The translations under genes were made by a program, and so were the position numbers. Source: Triatoma infestans (Eukaryota; Arthropoda; Insecta; Hemiptera; Reduviidae). From it: 64,000 nucleotides of DNA. Shown here one piece after another: positions 43,080 through 54,439 of this stretch (positions are counted from its first letter, which is position 1; every line of letters begins with the position of its first letter). Location of the stretch: contig JAAEAF010000376.1 of NCBI GenBank assembly GCA_011037195.1, positions 310,001-374,000 on the forward strand. The letters run 5' to 3'. A model generated the notes under the pieces. That model was not told where the DNA came from. It did no database searches and was given only the letters and a program-made list of their open reading frames with translations.

Positions 43080-44840
43080 TACTTCCTCTTAGCAGTACGA
43101 GTAGATACATTAGTATTATTTATTAGTTCCACTTACTGCTGGTTTTAGAAGGTGATAACCGGCTCGAACGACTCTCTTTAAATATCAACTAAACACACAA
43201 ACAGCTAAAACTTTTATTTGTAATATTTTCGAACTTTATCGAACAGGTTTTTTTTCGTTTTCTGTGATTTTCTCTATATACCCCTATCTCTTTTGTTTGA
43301 AACATTTTCCGAGTAGTTGTTGGGGTGGTTGGTTCCGAGTAGTATTTAACGTAGTTAAACGTTTACGTAGTTAGGTCTAACGCAGTTAGTTTAACGTAGT
43401 ATTTAACGAGCCGAGCAAAAAAGAATAAGTTTAACTACAATTAGCTCAAATTATAGGTAGTGATGCGGATAAAAGTAGCTTCCTCTTATATCTGATTTAA
43501 TTTGATTTGAGTTTGATTTAGTTTTTCCGATTTTTACATTTTCTGAGTAAATAGATTTTAGGGAAACCCTGGTAGGAGTTGGCAAGGTTACACTACCCCT
43601 AGGCGTTCGCTTTTAGTTTAGATTCTTCCACTGTACATATAATATTCACGCCAGTTAAATTTAGTAAATAATTCGAATTTTGAAGGAAATTCGCCAAACT
43701 TAACTGTAACTTGCAGTGAAAGATTTTTTTATATTTTAAACCAGCAAGTTGTTTTAAAGCTTTTATAAATATGAAATATACTTTAATATTTAAATTAAGC
43801 TCCAAAGATAAAGTTATATCAAAGTATTCTTTTTATTACTATTATGTTCGTCTCAAAAACAAACATTATTCAATTTTCTTTAAATTTTATGGTACAATGT
43901 TTATCATTAAGGTGTTTTTCCAGAAATGAAAACTTGGTTAAGAATCCTCCCCTTCCTACTCTTATACTACCACAGAAAAAAAATCACAGAGTTTAGTTTT
44001 CCCTATTAGGTCGTCTAAAAACCGACTAAAGTTCATATCTATAAAGTACCACGCTTACTCTGAGAAAAGCATTCCATCCACTTGAGTACACATTTCTGTT
44101 TCTCACTCTCTCCAACAATATCAAACCATCACACACTATCACTCCCTCTCTCTCTCTCTCCTCCCTCTCAAACAAACCTCTCATCTCCTATTGCCAACTT
44201 CTTGTTATAATAACCTCTCTACCACTGAGAGTGAGAACGATGAACGTTTATTTTAATACACGTAGCATAACTACACACTAGGAAAACGATCTCTTAATGG
44301 AATAAGGCGTTACTTAAGACTTCCCTTAACGGACTACATGCCGAGTTTGGTTAAAAGGTTATTATAGTAGTATAAAACTAAATCAAATTAAATTAGATAT
44401 AAGAGGAAGCTACTTTTATCCGCATTACTACCTATAATTCGAGCTAATTGTAGTTAAACTTATTCTTTTTCGCTCGGCTCGTTAAATAACCATCATCGTT
44501 CACCCTAGCCAAACTCCAGGATGCAAAAGCCCTATAAGACTTTCTCTTCAAAGATTTATATAAGCCCACATTCAGTACTGAAAATCTGGTTCACTAGCGC
44601 AACAATGCCAACAGTTTGCCATTCGCTTTCGCGCATTAAACCAGTAATTTTTACCGGCAAAGTTACGCTTTCCTCAAACAAGTTATTTTATTAAATTATT
44701 ATTCCCCCATTGATATAAAATTAAAGGCACTGTAAATATTTAGTAAACATTATGTTTGGAGAAAATTTGTCATTTATAACTCTATAAACTGCCGTAAAGT
44801 CGTGTGAGTGCTTCACATCAGATTGTTTTTTGTTTTTTTT
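43080..44840 (+). repeat. Family X copy interrupted by an inverted-repeat element
   Basis: Plus strand. Starts near 43080 (ACTTCCTCTTAGCAG), with middle blocks to about 43340 (TTTTCTGTGATTTTCTC, TGTTTGAAACATTTTCC). After the element at 43400-44489, X resumes at about 44640-44840 (AATTTGTCATTTATAAC, AGTCGTGTGAGTGCTTCACA). The interruption explains the unusual total length. Confidence 0.6.
43400..44489. mobile_element. Inverted-repeat element, arms about 115 bp
   Basis: The left arm 43400-43525 (TATTTAACGAGCCGAGCAAA then GCGGATAAAAGTAGCTTCC) and the right arm 44374-44489 are reverse complements with four transitions and one 11-bp insertion by my count. The arms enclose 848 bp. The interior has no convincing open frame; it contains X-like words near 43545-43590 and a (CT)n tract near 44146-44164. 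Immediately left of the left arm, GTAGTATTTAACG occurs at 43341-43353 and again at the arm start. It is probably a non-autonomous transposon or a recent inverted duplication; the family is unknown to me. Confidence 0.8.
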
Positions 44841-45670
44841 TTTAAATTTGGGGGGGGCAGATGGTCTGAGATATTTGGGACAAAAAATCCAAAATTAATT
44901 TGAAGAAAACTTCCCCCATCTGGGGATACTTATTTAAAAGAATAATAAAAATGAAATACTAAATTTAGTCAATAAGATTTCTAGCGATAATATCTGGATC
45001 CATTACGTCCGACTATCCGCCAAAAAATATTCAAGAAAATTATTACTAACTGTGACCGGGTAGTTTGCTGAAGTCTGAAAGAAATCAAAGAGCACGTAAT
45101 ATATTCATAATCAACCTGGACGTTGAAGATGAATATTGAATAAAACAACTATCAATTTAAATTATCTAAATTTACTGTAATAGAAATTTTATAAACATTA
45201 CTACATTGTCCACGTCCCACATTTATAACAAACTATGTATTAAATATATTCTATATAAACTGAGCAGCAAAAGCCGACGACAAAAAAAAATAAATAAAAA
45301 AATAAAAAAGTTGGTCGCAGTAAAATTCTCCAGTCGCATGTTTAACAATAATTATTACAAGGTAGAGAAATTAATAACTTTTTACTTGTTAATATCCCTA
45401 ACGCAGATAGTAATTATTAAACATCTCTGAGAGAAGATTGTTTTTTCAATTTATAAATTTCTAATTAATTTAGTAAAACCACTTTATTAAAAAGTGGAAC
45501 CTGTTACAGACAGGAAGTTCATTTTGAAGTTGCAAAAAAATGAAATCCAGCCGCTGGAAGACCGCTATTTTAACAGAAAAAAAAAAAACAGAAAAATTCC
45601 TCTTCTCGGTTGATTGATTTTTCACCAAGAATATAAGTCTTCAGAGTTTTCCAAAAACAAAAGAAACAAT
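44841..45670. other. No gene seen
   Basis: AT-rich. A run of 8 G lies at 44852-44859. The 74-codon plus-strand frame at 45206-45430 is Lys/Ile/Asn-rich and not supported. Confidence 0.5.
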
Positions 45671-45954
45671 AAAACTGAGTGGTGAAACACTCAACCGACT
45701 TTCTCTTATTCCTTTTTTAATATGATTATCAACAAAATGACAGACTTTCTTTAAACACAAATTTTTCATTCCTCATTCCTCCTAACATTCCTCTTAACAT
45801 TAACATAAATGAGGAGTTGGGAAGGGCGACAAGCACTAACGTACCACGCAGGTAGGTAGAAAATGACTACATTTAAATTCCCCAAAACCATTTAGAAACC
45901 TTCTTTTTTTTTTTCAGAAATTGTTTTTGAAATACTAGTGATAGAGGTTTATAT

Positions 45955-46118
45955 CTGTGGGTTAGTAATCTGTTAGTTAGTAGTCTGTGAGTTAGTAGTC
46001 TGTGAGTTAGTAGTCTGTGAGTTAGTAGTCTGTGAGTTAGAGTCTGTTAGTTAGTAGTCTGTGAGTTAGTAGTCTGTTAGTTAGTAGTCTGTGAGTTAGT
46101 AGTCTGTGAGTTAGTAGA
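45955..46118 (+). repeat. Tandem array, 15-bp unit, about 11 copies
   Basis: Unit GTTAGTAGTCTGTGA with variants TTAGT/GAGTT and one 14-bp copy. It lies at the position in X where the CTGTGCAGTTAGTATTCC block normally occurs, so it probably grew from that block (GTTAGTA is shared). Confidence 0.92.
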
Positions 46119-46204
46119 CCAAGTTTAAAGAAAAATCGTTTTAGCCGTTTTCCAGAAAATTCCCAAAATCTCAATAACCTATTCTATAAAATCACAGTTC
46201 TAGA

Positions 46205-46757
46205 TGTAGTGGAAGAACGAAATAGATAAATAATAGCTTAGAGTTTAGAATATTCTATAGTATCCAAAATAGTATTTTGTTAATATTTTATAATTATCTT
46301 AGTGCTGTGAATTTACCTTCAAAAAGAGTGTATTTTAGAGTCAGGTATACTACAATCTAGGTCATTGCTATTAGGAAAACAAAGGCACAAAAATCCCGTT
46401 AGGTTAATTCTTCCCCCGCTAGAAAGAGAGCAATTCCTTCGAATAGTCTGCCTTCAGCGTTCAAATAATACAAGTCTGACTTCTGCTTTGAAACAACTAA
46501 GTCTGATTCTGCTTTGAAAGCCATTGAGGAATCGCTCTCTTCAAATCAGTGCCAGATATAAGTTAAAACATAAGAGCCTTGCATTTATTCTAGATGTAAT
46601 CTGATTTATAATTGTGATATTGTTAAGTACTTAAATTTACTAAAGATAATATATTTATTTTAAAAAACAGTGGAGCTCTCTTGATTATTACTAATACTTC
46701 TATCTTTACCTCAAACATACTTACAAGCCCTTTCACAACACCGCTCAAGCCACTACA
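46205..46757. mobile_element. Candidate solo LTR, 553 bp
   Basis: Starts TGTAGTGG (46205-46212) and ends CCACTACA (46750-46757), a perfect 8-bp terminal inversion of the TG...CA type. It interrupts a family X copy. No matching target duplication is visible (left flank TTCTAGA, right flank GATACAC), and no clear TATA or AATAAA order was found. No internal coding. It could instead be a MITE-like element. Strand cannot be assigned. Confidence 0.5.
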
Positions 46758-47105
46758 GATACACTAACACCATTACATTTCACAGGTAACTAAGATTATA
46801 TAGGAGGTAAAAAACATACATTTTGTTGAAATGGTGCTTTAGAGGAAAACAAAACGATACTGTTTTCTTAGAACCTCCCAAAAAAACAATTATCCGCGGG
46901 AAAATGTTGCAAATAAAAGTGATAGGTATTATTTATGTGTATTTATGATAGTGTACGAAGTTTAAAGAAAAACACTGGAGCCGCTTTCGGTCAAAATTGT
47001 GAAAAAACATTAAGGAAAAGTCGAACTTCTGATTGATGGATTTTGTCCGAAACCTTCGGTAAGTTAAACGGAATACCAACTTTGAATTCTATCAAATTTT
47101 ATATT

Positions 47106-47201
47106 TATATATATATATATATATAAAGAGAGAGAGAAAGAAACCTTCTTTTTTTTCTGGGAGTAGTTCCCCTTTACAGTTGGGGCTAGGATTCTCACTA
47201 G

Positions 47202-47236
<35 letters not shown>
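47106..47236 (+). repeat. (AT)n and (GA)n microsatellites in X
   Basis: (TA)n at about 47106-47125, followed by a (GA) run, then (GA)n at 47204-47236. Both are within the X copy, between the CCAACTTTGAATTCT and GTACTCATTTCGAAAAATG blocks where other copies carry (CA)n. Confidence 0.9.
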
Positions 47237-47239
<3 letters not shown>

Positions 47240-47379
47240 GTGAGAGATTCCCTAAAAACATTTTTTCGTACTCATTTCGAAAAATGTATTTCCGATGGAA
47301 ATCCAATTTCATAAATTTGACACGATCCTAATACTTCCTCTCACTAGAGAATAAGAGAAAGTAAAAAAAGCAATCATTC

Positions 47380-48436
47380 TGGATTGAAACACTCACACGA
47401 CTATCTTCTCACTGCAAATATCACAATTCTAACTGATAAACTTCCTTTATACATCCATGCTTACTACACCGTTAGCGTCTTGCATAAAGGTGGAAGGGAT
47501 TAGTTTATATCAGGCCCTGATTCTAAGAAACTTTTCTAAAAATTACTGTTTCCCACATCTTGTGGACATTAAAACAGAAATTAATTAATTTTAATTCTCA
47601 GTCAAATGAATTAATATATCATAATAGTTTTGCTAAAAATGTAATTGAAATTATATTTTGTAAACTTGTTATATTTCCGTAAAATGAAAATTGTTAATTT
47701 AAAATTTAAATTGTGGTGTAGTAAGTTACTTATGTAAGCGTAAAGCTCAGCAATAAAGGGAATTTGTTACACATTTTTTATTTTTAAATTTATTATTCCG
47801 ATATAACCTGCAATCAGTGAGGTGTGTGAATGAAACGTAAATTTGAAGCTACCTGATAGCGTTTCTTTGACAAAGGATGGTCCAAAATCGATCAGAAGCA
47901 ATAAAAAATAAGTATGCTAGGACGGATAAAATCCCAGCATTGTAGACCAATCCACATATTCAACCCCAGGCCTTTATATCTTTAGTTTATGTTTTGCCTG
48001 TTATATATAAATGATGGCCCTTTACTGCAACTGAGTTTGAACCTCCGGGTTACATAAATGTAAACAATAAACGTGCTAATAGAATTATTTTTATAGGTTC
48101 ATTTATATCTGAGCAGTGAACATTCCAAGTTTTTAAAAAAAATCATGACACTCTTTTCGAGAAAACTCCCTGACCTTTTCAGTAATATTGAAATCCTGGT
48201 TTACCCTATTTTCTTCAAATTTGGATTTTTATAAAGCTTTCAATGTATCGGTATAGCACTTTGGAGAAAAAGCTTAACCGTTGTTGTCTCCTTCGCCCCT
48301 CCCCCCAAAAAACCTTACTTCCCTAAAAAACTTTTTCTCAGATGAGTGTTTTAAAGAAAAGTGACTGGCCTTTGCCCATATATATATATATATATATGGG
48401 TGGCAAACTGGACCCGCGAAGTATTAGAAGTAATAC

Positions 48437-48468
<32 letters not shown>

Positions 48469-48730
48469 GTTTGGGTTTGTGTGTGTGTGTGTGTGTGTAT
48501 GTGTTATAGTATGCGAATTTTATTAAGAATATTTTTAGGAATCGTTTTCCGGGGTCAGATTTTGAACGAAACTATCCTGTCAGATGGGGTAATGGTACCA
48601 AAATTTGTATTTGTACTCAAGGAATGACCCAGAAAATGACATAATTCTGGTAAAAACTCTAATTTCCAAAATTTGACACGATCGCAATACCCCCCCCCCC
48701 CCACACTTGGAAATAAGAGAAAGTAATAAA
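47380..48730 (-). repeat. Family X copy with foldback remnant and microsatellites
   Basis: The a end is at 47382-47412 (GATTGAAACACTCACACGAC) and the b end at 48640-48730 (CTGGTAAAAACTCTAATTTC, GACACGATCGCAATAC, a run of 13-15 C in place of the terminal hairpin, then AATAAGAGAAAGTAATAAAG). A right-half family F fragment is at 47850-47967. Microsatellites (AT)n at 48377-48398 and 48445-48468 and (GT)n at 48478-48500 sit at the usual X site. The 88-codon frame 48361-48627 is made of them. Confidence 0.72.
47850..47967 (+). mobile_element. Foldback element family F, right-half fragment (copy 5)
   Basis: TTTGACAAAGGATGGTCC, TCGATCAGAAGCAATAAAA, GTATGCTAGGACGGATAAAA, TCCCAGCATTGTAGACC and AATCCACATATTCAAC follow the order of the right arm and right terminus of family F. 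No left arm is recognised. Confidence 0.7.
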
Positions 48731-48734
48731 GTTA

Positions 48735-51485
48735 GAAGTAATAAAACATAAAAAGTATTAAACTATATAACATATGCAAGTGTAAGTGTAGTTAATTTAC
48801 AATGAAATTCAACTGATAAAAAAACAGGATAAAAACAAACAAATACAACAACAGAATAAGTGGCAAAGTTGTTTTTTTGGCAAGAACCATATTTTGCAAA
48901 AATCATGATACCACAAACTAGCATACTAGTGCTGCACGGAAATAATCATAACAAGAGAAACAGTGAGTGACACATAAATAAGCTCCTTCCCTCCCACAAA
49001 AACACAGACTAACCAAAAATAACGTAAAATGAACGAATGCAAACTCCAGGGTTAGTAATATAGCCCATCCATATACGTACGAACAGGATTATTGCAGAGT
49101 GGTCTAAAAAGGAGAGAATGCTAGCTGCAGGGATGGCAGGGCCCGCCCGCAACAACAACCATCGCGGTTGGAGAGAAAACGAGTAGTTGAAGTGTCGGTT
49201 ACAGTCGGCCGACACAATCATCACCGTGATGATATTCTGTCCTGTTTAAATAAAAGGGGCGCAATGCCATATACAGAGACAGGCATGTATGTGTACTACA
49301 TACACAAACACATAGAAATACAAACAGCAAAAAAAAAAAGTGAAATAAACCGGCAACATACATTAGATAGATCGTATAAATTACTATAACTTTCATAACA
49401 ACAGAACGTTCGTTCATTGGTCCAAAATTATATAATAAAAAGAAGCAATACTCTGTTCAACTCCTACCCAACTTTGAGATTAAAAAAAAAAATTACAAAA
49501 CTTTATATTGAAATAATTACTTCCTCTACTTACTAACAAACTGGAATAGATTATATTAAAAATAATTTTTAATACGAGAAACTCGTGAAATTAATTAATT
49601 AATTTTTTTTCCTGAAAAATTATTTTAAAAAAAGCCTCAACAATGTTTCGTTACATAAAAAAAATAATAATAAAACTGTATATACATGAAAAATTTTCTT
49701 TTAAATTCTATTCCAGAGAAGAGAAAGCTTGAAAAAAATAATACACACAATCTGCCAAGAACAGAAGAGAACAGAATATGGAAGTTTTTAATAAACTTTC
49801 CACCAAGCTGTATCCATATCCATACTCAGCTCTCAAAAGTATTTTTTTTTTTCAAGATATTAACTATTATATCGCATTTTGGGGGTGGTGGATGGGGTGT
49901 GTTTCTAACGACAATGTTGATACTGCAGCAAATAACAGTTGCCTGCACAGAATAATCTATTATTTTTAATTTACTGTTATCAACGTAAATAGATCTAGCT
50001 GAATTTTCTAACAGGTTTTCGGATAATTACCCAATAAATAATATATAGCGATCAAGTGGTTGGTCTTCATTGTTTCACTCTCTCGTTCTCTTTCGGCGAC
50101 AAAAGAAAAACTCTAAAAATTTGTGTTTAATGTAAATTAAAACGTTGTTTCAGTCAATGAAAGTGACAATACAATCAATACAGTCAATAAACAGTTTATT
50201 TGCAAACACAATAAAATTTTATTAAAGTACTACACTGTTAATCTAAATAAATTAATAATATTACGCATTTATTAAAATAATTTATATTTTAATTTATCTT
50301 TATAATTACGGAAATAATAATTAACTAAGGATTGCAATTAAAGAAAAAAAGAAACTCAATTTTGACCTACAATAAAATGTTCGCCATCATTATACTGATT
50401 ATTTGTTATAATTATATATTCACTTCGCTATTATCGGCATTGCGAAAACAAAAGTGCCCGACAATAAAAGCAGTAAGATCGATGGAATTAAATACGTATT
50501 ATTTTTGTCGTTATATTTTTTTATCTTGAAACTACATGTTTTGGCGCTTAATTATTAAATTTGTCGTTCTATGAATATTTTATTGTAATTTTCTTCTTCT
50601 ATCGTTCCTCACTTCAAATTTGTCTCGTAATTATACCTATCTTTCGGGCCGACAAACGCACCCTTTTTTTGTTCCTGCACATCGATCTATTAACCCCAAT
50701 CGTGTTAGTTTGCCGATTTGCATACCAGATTTCATTTTTCTCTTAGAAAATAAAACGAAATAATATTCTATGCATCAAACTGTAACGATCAAATATTATG
50801 TGATAACTTAGTTTACAAAAGTTAAACAATTTCTGAATTCTTGATAAGATCAATTGATATGGTTAGTAAATGTTGGTAGCGTTGCCTTTTGTTTAATTAA
50901 TTGAATAATAAAAGAATGTCATTTCAGCAAGCGTGACACTTTATGAACATAAAAAAACTTATCTAACAATATTGGTCTCCATTATTGAGAAATGTTTGAA
51001 ACATTTGTATTGATTTATTAACGAAAAAGTTTCGAATATTTTAACAATTGGTGGGGATAATTAAATTAAATTAAACTAATTGAGATTTTTGGCTATCATA
51101 TACAGTGTGACAAGAGAAACAAAGGCAGAAAAATCAAGATAATTACAAAAGACGAGCAATCAAAACTTGATTCTGCATTGAAAGTTTCGATATGTAAAGA
51201 AGAAATTATCAAAATCCCATTTCTAATGAGGCGAATAAATAACAATTTAGCTTTATTCTTTCTTAATACTCACAGTGGGGAAAGGTCTACATATTTTTAA
51301 TAATGCGCAATAATACTTTGCCGATTTGCTGTCAAAAAATTTCACTGGAATAGATTATATTGGAATAAGATAAAACAGAACTGAATGCGTAATAATACCT
51401 TTTTAATTTCTCTTAGCAAGCAATGCGATCGAATGTGATGGCTGTGTATGAGTGAACCAGAATATCTAAAACCAAAGGAAGCTAC
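48735..51485. other. No gene seen; large unassigned AT-rich stretch
   Basis: About 2.75 kb with no recognisable family X. 49050-49260 is somewhat richer in GC (GGGATGGCAGGGCCCGCCCG near 49129; GTCGGCCGACACAATCATCA near 49205) and might be a host promoter or exon, but no motif supports it. 49260-51480 is AT-rich. Several open frames of 60-90 codons are all low complexity. Confidence 0.4.
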
Positions 51486-51489
51486 AATA

Positions 51490-52435
51490 ATCTGGTGTGA
51501 AACACTCATACGACTTTCACTCATTGCAGTTAATACAATATTTTAATATTGACAAATTTTCTTTAAACTCGGAATTTTTTTTCAGAGCACTAACATAAAT
51601 CATGTGCGCACCTCTGGATCAGGAAGTCACTTCAATAAATCATGTACGCACCTCTGGATCAGGTCGTCACTTCAATAAATCATGTACGCACCTCTGGATC
51701 AGGTCGTCACTTCAATAAATCATGTGCGCACCTCTGGATCAGGAAGTCACTTCAATAAATCATGTACGCACCTCTGGATCAGGTCGTCACTTCAATAAAT
51801 CATGTACGCACCTCTGGATCAGGTAGTCACTTCAATAAATCCACAGAAAATTTAAATGCCACAATTTCCGCAGAACTCACAAAAATCCATATTTGAGGAA
51901 ATTTTGTTAAAATAAAAGTTATAGAATTGTGTTTGTGCAGTGAGAATCAAAAATTTAAAGAAAATCATTGTAGCTGTTTTCGAGAATATCCTAAAAAATG
52001 TAGAATTGTACCAATATTTCTAATGGGTATTAATATCAAATAAGAGACATTAACATATTTTATATTGAAAAGGTACTTCAGAGGAAAGCATAACACCACC
52101 GTTCTCTCAGAACGGTTCAATTCTCTCAGAACGCCTGTAATTATCCATCGTATCATTCAAGAGGAACCGATTTGATTTCCAGTCATATGTAATTATCTCG
52201 CTTTTTCAAATGTCAAAAATGAATTTTCCCAGGAGAATGTTTCAAATAAAAGTGACAGGTATTTATGTGTGTAGGTTGATGCAGACTCACACACACGCAC
52301 ACTTGTACACTCATACCTACAGATCATTCGCAAAAAACATTTTTTCCGCGCTCAGAGTTTCTCAAAACTTGTATTTCTGGTGAAAATTTGACACAATCGT
52401 AATACTTCTTCTCACTTGGAGTTACAAAAAGTAAA
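51490..52435 (-). repeat. Family X copy, full length, with tandem array
   Basis: The a end is at 51492-51530 (TCTGGTGTGAAACACTCATA) and the b end at 52365-52432 (TTGTATTTCTGGTGAAAATT, ACAATCGTAATACTTCTTCT, TTACAAAAAGTAAAAAAAAA). Middle blocks are CAGTGAGAATCAAAAATTTA, AAATCATTGTAGCTGTTTTC, AGAATGTTTCAAATAAAAG and a short (AC)n near 52288-52306. A 40-bp tandem array occupies 51595-51840, where X normally has its CCTGCCTGGGCAG region. Confidence 0.82.
51595..51840 (+). repeat. Tandem array, six 40-bp units with 3-unit order
   Basis: Six units of 40 bp, each starting ATAAATCATGTRCGCACC. Diagnostic changes run: unit 1 GTGCG...GGAAG, units 2 and 3 GTACG...GGTCG, unit 4 GTGCG...GGAAG, unit 5 GTACG...GGTCG, unit 6 GTACG...GGTAG. 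So the array is two 120-bp triplets, almost identical. Flanking X sequence has one partial unit at most. No coding. Confidence 0.95.
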
Positions 52436-52539
52436 AAAAAAGGTATATATTAAGAAAAGAACTAAACTATGAGATTCAGGGTACTACAGACGGAACTGCT
52501 CCTTTTCAACGACAATTAAATATGGTTTGAGGTGGGATA

Positions 52540-52905
52540 AGTTTGAAGGCCTGCAAGGAGTTAACTGTTGCTGAATATCCGCTGCTATGTATGTTGAAGA
52601 ATTCCAGAGGCAGTCATACCGTCTGCTCCTTTTATCAGGGATAGGTTTATGCTAATGCATGATAACGTCTGACCATTCACAGGTCACCCGCTTGTTGGCA
52701 GTATCGATTGGCCGACACGTTCTCAGGACATGATTTCTTTAGAACATATATGGGACATGCTCAAGGGGCGAGTTAGAGCTCGTGATCAGCATTCCAACTA
52801 CTCTGCAACAGCTTCGCATTTTCCTACAAGAAGAATGCGACAAGCGACCATTCAAAACCTGAATGCATCGATGCTGTAGGAAGCAATGCTAACTGCTAAG
52901 GAGGT
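52540..52905 (+). pseudogene. Tc1/mariner-type transposase, C-terminal fragment, broken
   Basis: Translating in shifting frames gives MHDN near 52655 (second catalytic Asp region), DWPTRSQDM near 52709-52736, SLEHIWDMLKGRVRARDQH to about 52790 (with the third acidic residue, Glu), then in another frame PTTLQQLRIFLQEECDKR (about 52796-52850). This is the end of a Tc1-like DDE transposase. There is a stop just after the MHDN block and a frameshift after RARDQH. The N-terminal DNA-binding part, the first Asp and the terminal inverted repeats are not found. Non-functional. Confidence 0.75.
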
Positions 52906-53560
52906 GAGACAAATGTAAAAAGTTATAAAATTTTGTAAACAAGATTTTTATTTTCCCGTTCTTTTTCATTTTTTATTTTTTACGCCACAATTCTAATGAA
53001 GAGTTGGTGAAAAATTAACTCTACATGTTATTATTTAACTACCGAACTGTGTTAAAAATAGATGGTTGCAATAAATGTTATTTATTTATTAATGAAGAAA
53101 CTGGGTCCCATTTTTTTGTGGCTAACTGTAATATCCACACATTCTCTTTGTTTATTAAAGTTAATTTTCTCAAAATACTTATATCCGTTAATTATGGTTG
53201 ACGCCAAAAATGACGCCGAAAAAAGTGAATAAATAAATACAATTCCAAAAGAAAGCAAAAATACGATACAAGATCAACTGGGAGCAAACAAAAAAGAATA
53301 GAAAGCTTGAGAGAAAGAAAAATATAAATCATTTCTAATTAAAAAAAAGATGGAACACCAACTCCCCCCTCCTTACCAATAACAATGAACTTTATTAACT
53401 CCTGCTAATATTCATTTAAATTAATTAAAGTTAGCTTTTGAAAATAATAACCTTTTCTAATAATTACATAAATAATACTATGTTAAACCTAAATAAAAAT
53501 ACATAAATAATTAAAAATAATATTTTTTATTTTATTTTTTGTAACTTTTCTTATTGAACA
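52906..53560. other. No gene seen
   Basis: AT-rich stretch (several long A/T runs) between the Tc1 and Jockey remnants. Nothing recognised. Confidence 0.5.
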
Positions 53561-53579
53561 TTTACAACTGCACGAAATG

Positions 53580-54240
53580 GTACAATAAGTAAAACAGATA
53601 TGTGGCGTGAGAGACGTGAATGGCGGTCATCCAGCGATGAAAGCCATTAGTCAACCAGTTGGTCGCGGGGCCAACGGCGCCTCAGCCGTCTTGGAGGATT
53701 GGAGGGGATTGTTGTTCAGAAGAGGTTAGCTGCTAAAGGATTAGGGTGTGATGTTAAGTTTGATGAAATTTATTGTAGCGAGTTTTGATGGTTTCATTGA
53801 AGCGAGTTCAGAGATCACCGGATACTGAGATCAGTGTGTATGGTATGATTGTTTACATAAAAGGGAGCCTTTAATAAGAGGTGAAGTATTTAGACTGAAG
53901 TGTTTGTAATCTGTTGATATTGGATCTTTTGGCCGTTCCGTAAAGCTCAAGTCCGTTAGCCCATATTGGAGAGAGAAGTATACAATCGTCTCTGCAGTGT
54001 GTAAGTTTTGAGCGTTTGTCAAGCAGTTTGTGTCGTTTATTTAGCTGAGAACGTTTAAGTCTTGTATGTGGGTTCCAAGTTAGTCTTTTGTTTAGGCACA
54101 TGGTCGGCTGATGGGATAGGAGTGTTGTACAAGAAGACAGGTGCAAGAGTTGTTCGCATAAGTGTAAAGAAAATGTATTCAGATTTTGTTGGTTAATTGT
54201 TATGCGCCAATTTTGTAGCCAGGGTTCTTAGTTAGTGAAG
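53580..54240 (-). pseudogene. Jockey-type LINE reverse transcriptase, C-terminal fragment
   Basis: On the minus strand, with frame changes: NQQNLNTFSLHLCEQ (near 54180-54140), LNKRLTWNPHTRLKRSQLNKR, SPIWANGLELYGTAKRSNIN and RLQTLQSKYF (to about 53880). This matches the end of Jockey-clade RTs (LTWKPHI..KR, PIWTYGIQLWGTAxxSNI, LQRFQSK). Further 3' (53580-53830) the reverse complement still has LINE-like words (ISELASMKPSKLATINF) with stops. The RT core, including YADD, is missing. Its 3' tail is not defined. Confidence 0.78.
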
Positions 54241-54439
54241 TTGAGATTGTAGACAGGGGACAGTAATACTAATTAAATATAATAAAAGAATTATTAAAAT
54301 AAATTAATTAAAATAATTCCAATTATCTAATCCTGCCAGATAATTAATGGCAGGAAATTAAAAGGGCTTCAAGACAAAATATGAAATTAGGGGGATAATA
54401 CATGAACATTCTATGGCACCCTTAGAAGTTACCATATTA

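Larger units (their letters stand above)
45675..47370 (-). repeat. Family X copy with two internal insertions
   Basis: The a end is at 45680-45710 (GTGGTGAAACACTCAACCGA). X then runs to about 45950, where a 15-bp tandem array begins, continues at 46119-46200 (CCAAGTTTAAAGAAAAATCG, ATCACAGTTC), is broken by a candidate LTR (46205-46757), and resumes from about 46795 (GTAACTAAGATTATATAGG, TTGCAAATAAAAGTGATAGG, GAACTTCTGATTGATGG). The b end is at 47280-47365 (ATGTATTTCCGATGGAAATC, ACGATCCTAATACTTCC, AATAAGAGAAAGTAAAA). Confidence 0.72.

Noticed and set aside
51595..51840. CRISPR-like array
   Set aside because: The units are contiguous 40-bp tandem repeats without unique spacers, in a eukaryotic context.
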